From Yimella sp. (GTDB lineage: Bacteria; Actinomycetota; Actinomycetes; Actinomycetales; Dermatophilaceae): a DNA stretch of 7,838 nucleotides. The position numbers were made by a program, and so were the translations under genes. Of this stretch, positions 6,466-7,838 are shown piece by piece; position 1 is the first letter of the stretch, and each line of letters begins with the position of its first letter. Below the pieces are notes generated by a model, which ran no database searches, was not told the DNA's origin, and saw only the letters and a list, made by a program, of their open reading frames with translations. Location of the stretch: assembly GCA_030150425.1 (NCBI GenBank), contig JASLFY010000346.1, positions 1-7,838 on the forward strand, read 5' to 3'.

Positions 6466-7838
6466 TCACCCACCAGCGTGGCCGCAAGCTCGCCCCGAGC
6501 CATCCCGTCCGGTGGCACGGTCGGTTGCGCCGACGCCTGCTCGTGGGTGACGTCATCGCCATCGTCGTGGGTCTGTGCGTGGCCGTGATCACCCGGTTCG
6601 GAGACCCGAACGAGGAGCAGGTGCGCGGCTTCCTCGGCATCTCCTACACCTGGACCGCGGTCCTGCTCGGGATCGGCTGGCTGTTGAGTTTGTCCGCCTT
6701 CCAGGCGTACAGCCTGCGCAATCTGTTCGTCGGGTCGTCGGAGTACCGCAGCATCGCGCGGGCGACCGTGACCCTGTTCGGCGGCGTCTCCATGTTCGCG
6801 ACGCTGACCCGCACCTTCTTCGCGCGCGGCTTCCTGGCCGTCGCGCTCCCGCTCGGCCTGTTCCTCCTGCTGTTCGGCCGGCTGGTCCAGCGCCGGTTGC
6901 TGATCCGGCGGCGGATCGCCGGGGAGTTCACCGAACCAGTGCTGGTGGTGGGTGCTCCCGTCGAGGTGCGACACGTCGTGGAGAGCATTCGACAGCTGCC
7001 GGTCGCGGGGTACCAGGTGGTGGCGGTGGCCACCGGCGACGACGACCCTGAGTTCGAACTGGCCGACGGCAGCATGGTGCGCCAGACCGGTGACCTTGAC
7101 GAATCGGCCCGTGCCGCAGCGCTGTTGGGCGTGACGACGGTCATCGTCGCCGGGCAGAGCCTGGCCGGTCCTGCCTTCCTGCGCCGACTCGGCTGGCAGT
7201 TGGAGGAGACCGGTTGCGAGCTGGTGCTGGCCAGCCGGATGACCGACATCGCCGGCCCGCGCATCCACTGGCACCCGCTGGAGGGCCTGCCGCTGATCAG
7301 CGTGCAGATGCCGCGCTACTCCGGGATGAAGTACGTCCTCAAGCGCACCTTCGACCTGACGTTCGGCGCCTTGATCCTGCTGGTGAGTGCCCCGCTGATG
7401 CTGGTGGTCGCCGTGCTGATCAAGGCCGGCGACGGCGGACCCGTCTTCTACCGGCAGGAGCGGGTCGGCATGAACGGTCGTCTGTTCGCGATGACGAAGT
7501 TCCGCTCGATGGTTCCCGACGCCGACCGCAGAGTCGTCGAGCTCGCGCTGCGCAGCGAGGGCAACGGGGTGCTCTTCAAGATGCACGACGATCCCCGGGT
7601 CACCTCGATCGGACGGTTCATCCGGCGCTATTCGATCGACGAACTGCCGCAGCTGCTGGACGTGCTCGTCGGCCACATGTCGCTGGTCGGGCCGCGCCCG
7701 CCGCTGCCGTCGGAGGTGGAGTCGTACGACCAGCACGTCCACCGCCGGCTGTACGTGAAGCCGGGGATGACCGGTCCCTGGCAGGTCGGTGGTCGCTCCA
7801 ACCTGACCTGGGACGAGAGCGTCCGCAAGGACCTCTAC
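6459..7838 (+). CDS. Polyprenyl-phosphate sugar-1-phosphate transferase (initiating glycosyltransferase, WbaP/CpsE type), 3' end beyond window
   Basis: This integral membrane enzyme transfers a sugar-1-phosphate from a nucleotide sugar to undecaprenyl (or decaprenyl) phosphate, starting the repeat unit of a surface polysaccharide. The visible 460 residues contain a basic N-terminus, hydrophobic helices at about 28-46, 59-80, 98-116 and 123-140, a cytosolic Rossmann-like domain (about 158-280), then the catalytic sugar-transferase domain. That domain has a membrane helix or re-entrant helix (297-322), FYRQERVG (330-337), KFRSM (347-351), the catalytic dyad Asp394-Glu395 in SIDELPQLLDVL, MSLVGPRP (407-414) and KPGMTGPWQVGGRS (434-447). 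Where most relatives have G-D-M-S-L-V-G-P-R-P, this has GHMSLVGPRP (His406). By comparison with the family, about 25-30 C-terminal residues are missing at the right edge. The GTG at 6459 overlaps the rmlD stop by 7 bases and has GGGGA (6444-6448) upstream. The next in-frame ATG would delete several membrane helices. The donor sugar cannot be read from the sequence. Confidence 0.93.
   Translation, partial: MLITHQRGRKLAPSHPVRWHGRLRRRLLVGDVIAIVVGLCVAVITRFGDPNEEQVRGFLGISYTWTAVLLGIGWLLSLSAFQAYSLRNLFVGSSEYRSIARATVTLFGGVSMFATLTRTFFARGFLAVALPLGLFLLLFGRLVQRRLLIRRRIAGEFTEPVLVVGAPVEVRHVVESIRQLPVAGYQVVAVATGDDDPEFELADGSMVRQTGDLDESARAAALLGVTTVIVAGQSLAGPAFLRRLGWQLEETGCELVLASRMTDIAGPRIHWHPLEGLPLISVQMPRYSGMKYVLKRTFDLTFGALILLVSAPLMLVVAVLIKAGDGGPVFYRQERVGMNGRLFAMTKFRSMVPDADRRVVELALRSEGNGVLFKMHDDPRVTSIGRFIRRYSIDELPQLLDVLVGHMSLVGPRPPLPSEVESYDQHVHRRLYVKPGMTGPWQVGGRSNLTWDESVRKDLY

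Noticed and set aside
6312..7742. Minus-strand open frame of 476 codons opposite the sugar transferase
   Set aside because: The translation is Gln/His/Asp/Arg-rich with no motif, while the plus strand carries a full set of sugar-transferase motifs and membrane helices.
1..7838. Mobile elements, CRISPR arrays, toxin-antitoxin or defence genes
   Set aside because: No transposase or integrase motif, repeat-spacer array, terminal inverted repeats or unassigned gene-sized space was found; known-family genes account for nearly all of the window.

Overview
The window is GC-rich DNA from an actinobacterium. The evidence for this is very high third-position GC, GTG starts, a nickel-SOD-protease-like gene, and rhamnose enzymes that closely resemble the mycobacterial RmlA/RmlB/RmlC proteins as I remember them. 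Genus cannot be fixed from the sequence alone; a non-mycobacterial high-GC genus is likely. The whole window is gene-dense: no gap exceeds about 130 bases, and I see no tRNA, rRNA, insertion sequence, CRISPR array or phage gene.

Layout, left to right. (1) A minus-strand gene cut by the left edge (<1..134) encodes the N-terminal part of an S26-family serine protease of the nickel superoxide dismutase maturation type. (2) A three-gene minus-strand ABC importer for a polar amino acid follows, transcribed right to left: lipoprotein binding protein (2855 to 1944), permease (1944 to 1012) and ATPase (1010 to 174). Junctions are TGATG and TGA-G-ATG, so the three are very probably translationally coupled. 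(3) The minus-strand pair rmlA (4471 to 3587) and rmlC (3602 to 2982) overlap each other. (4) A 105-base divergent intergenic region (4472-4576) lies next. (5) A plus-strand run rmlB (4577-5593), rmlD (5590-6465) and an initiating polyprenyl-phosphate sugar-1-phosphate transferase (6459 to beyond 7838) has overlaps of 4 and 7 bases.

Functionally, rmlA, rmlB, rmlC and rmlD make up the complete four-step pathway from glucose-1-phosphate to dTDP-L-rhamnose. The membrane sugar transferase next to them loads the first sugar phosphate onto the lipid carrier, so the right half looks like the start of an exopolysaccharide or cell-wall polysaccharide locus that continues past the right edge. The amino-acid importer and the S26 protease look like neighbouring housekeeping genes, although no clear terminator separates rmlC from the importer.

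I found no evidence of an undescribed biological system here. The observations listed in Part 2 are modest: regulatory details, start-site ambiguities and small departures from family motifs.
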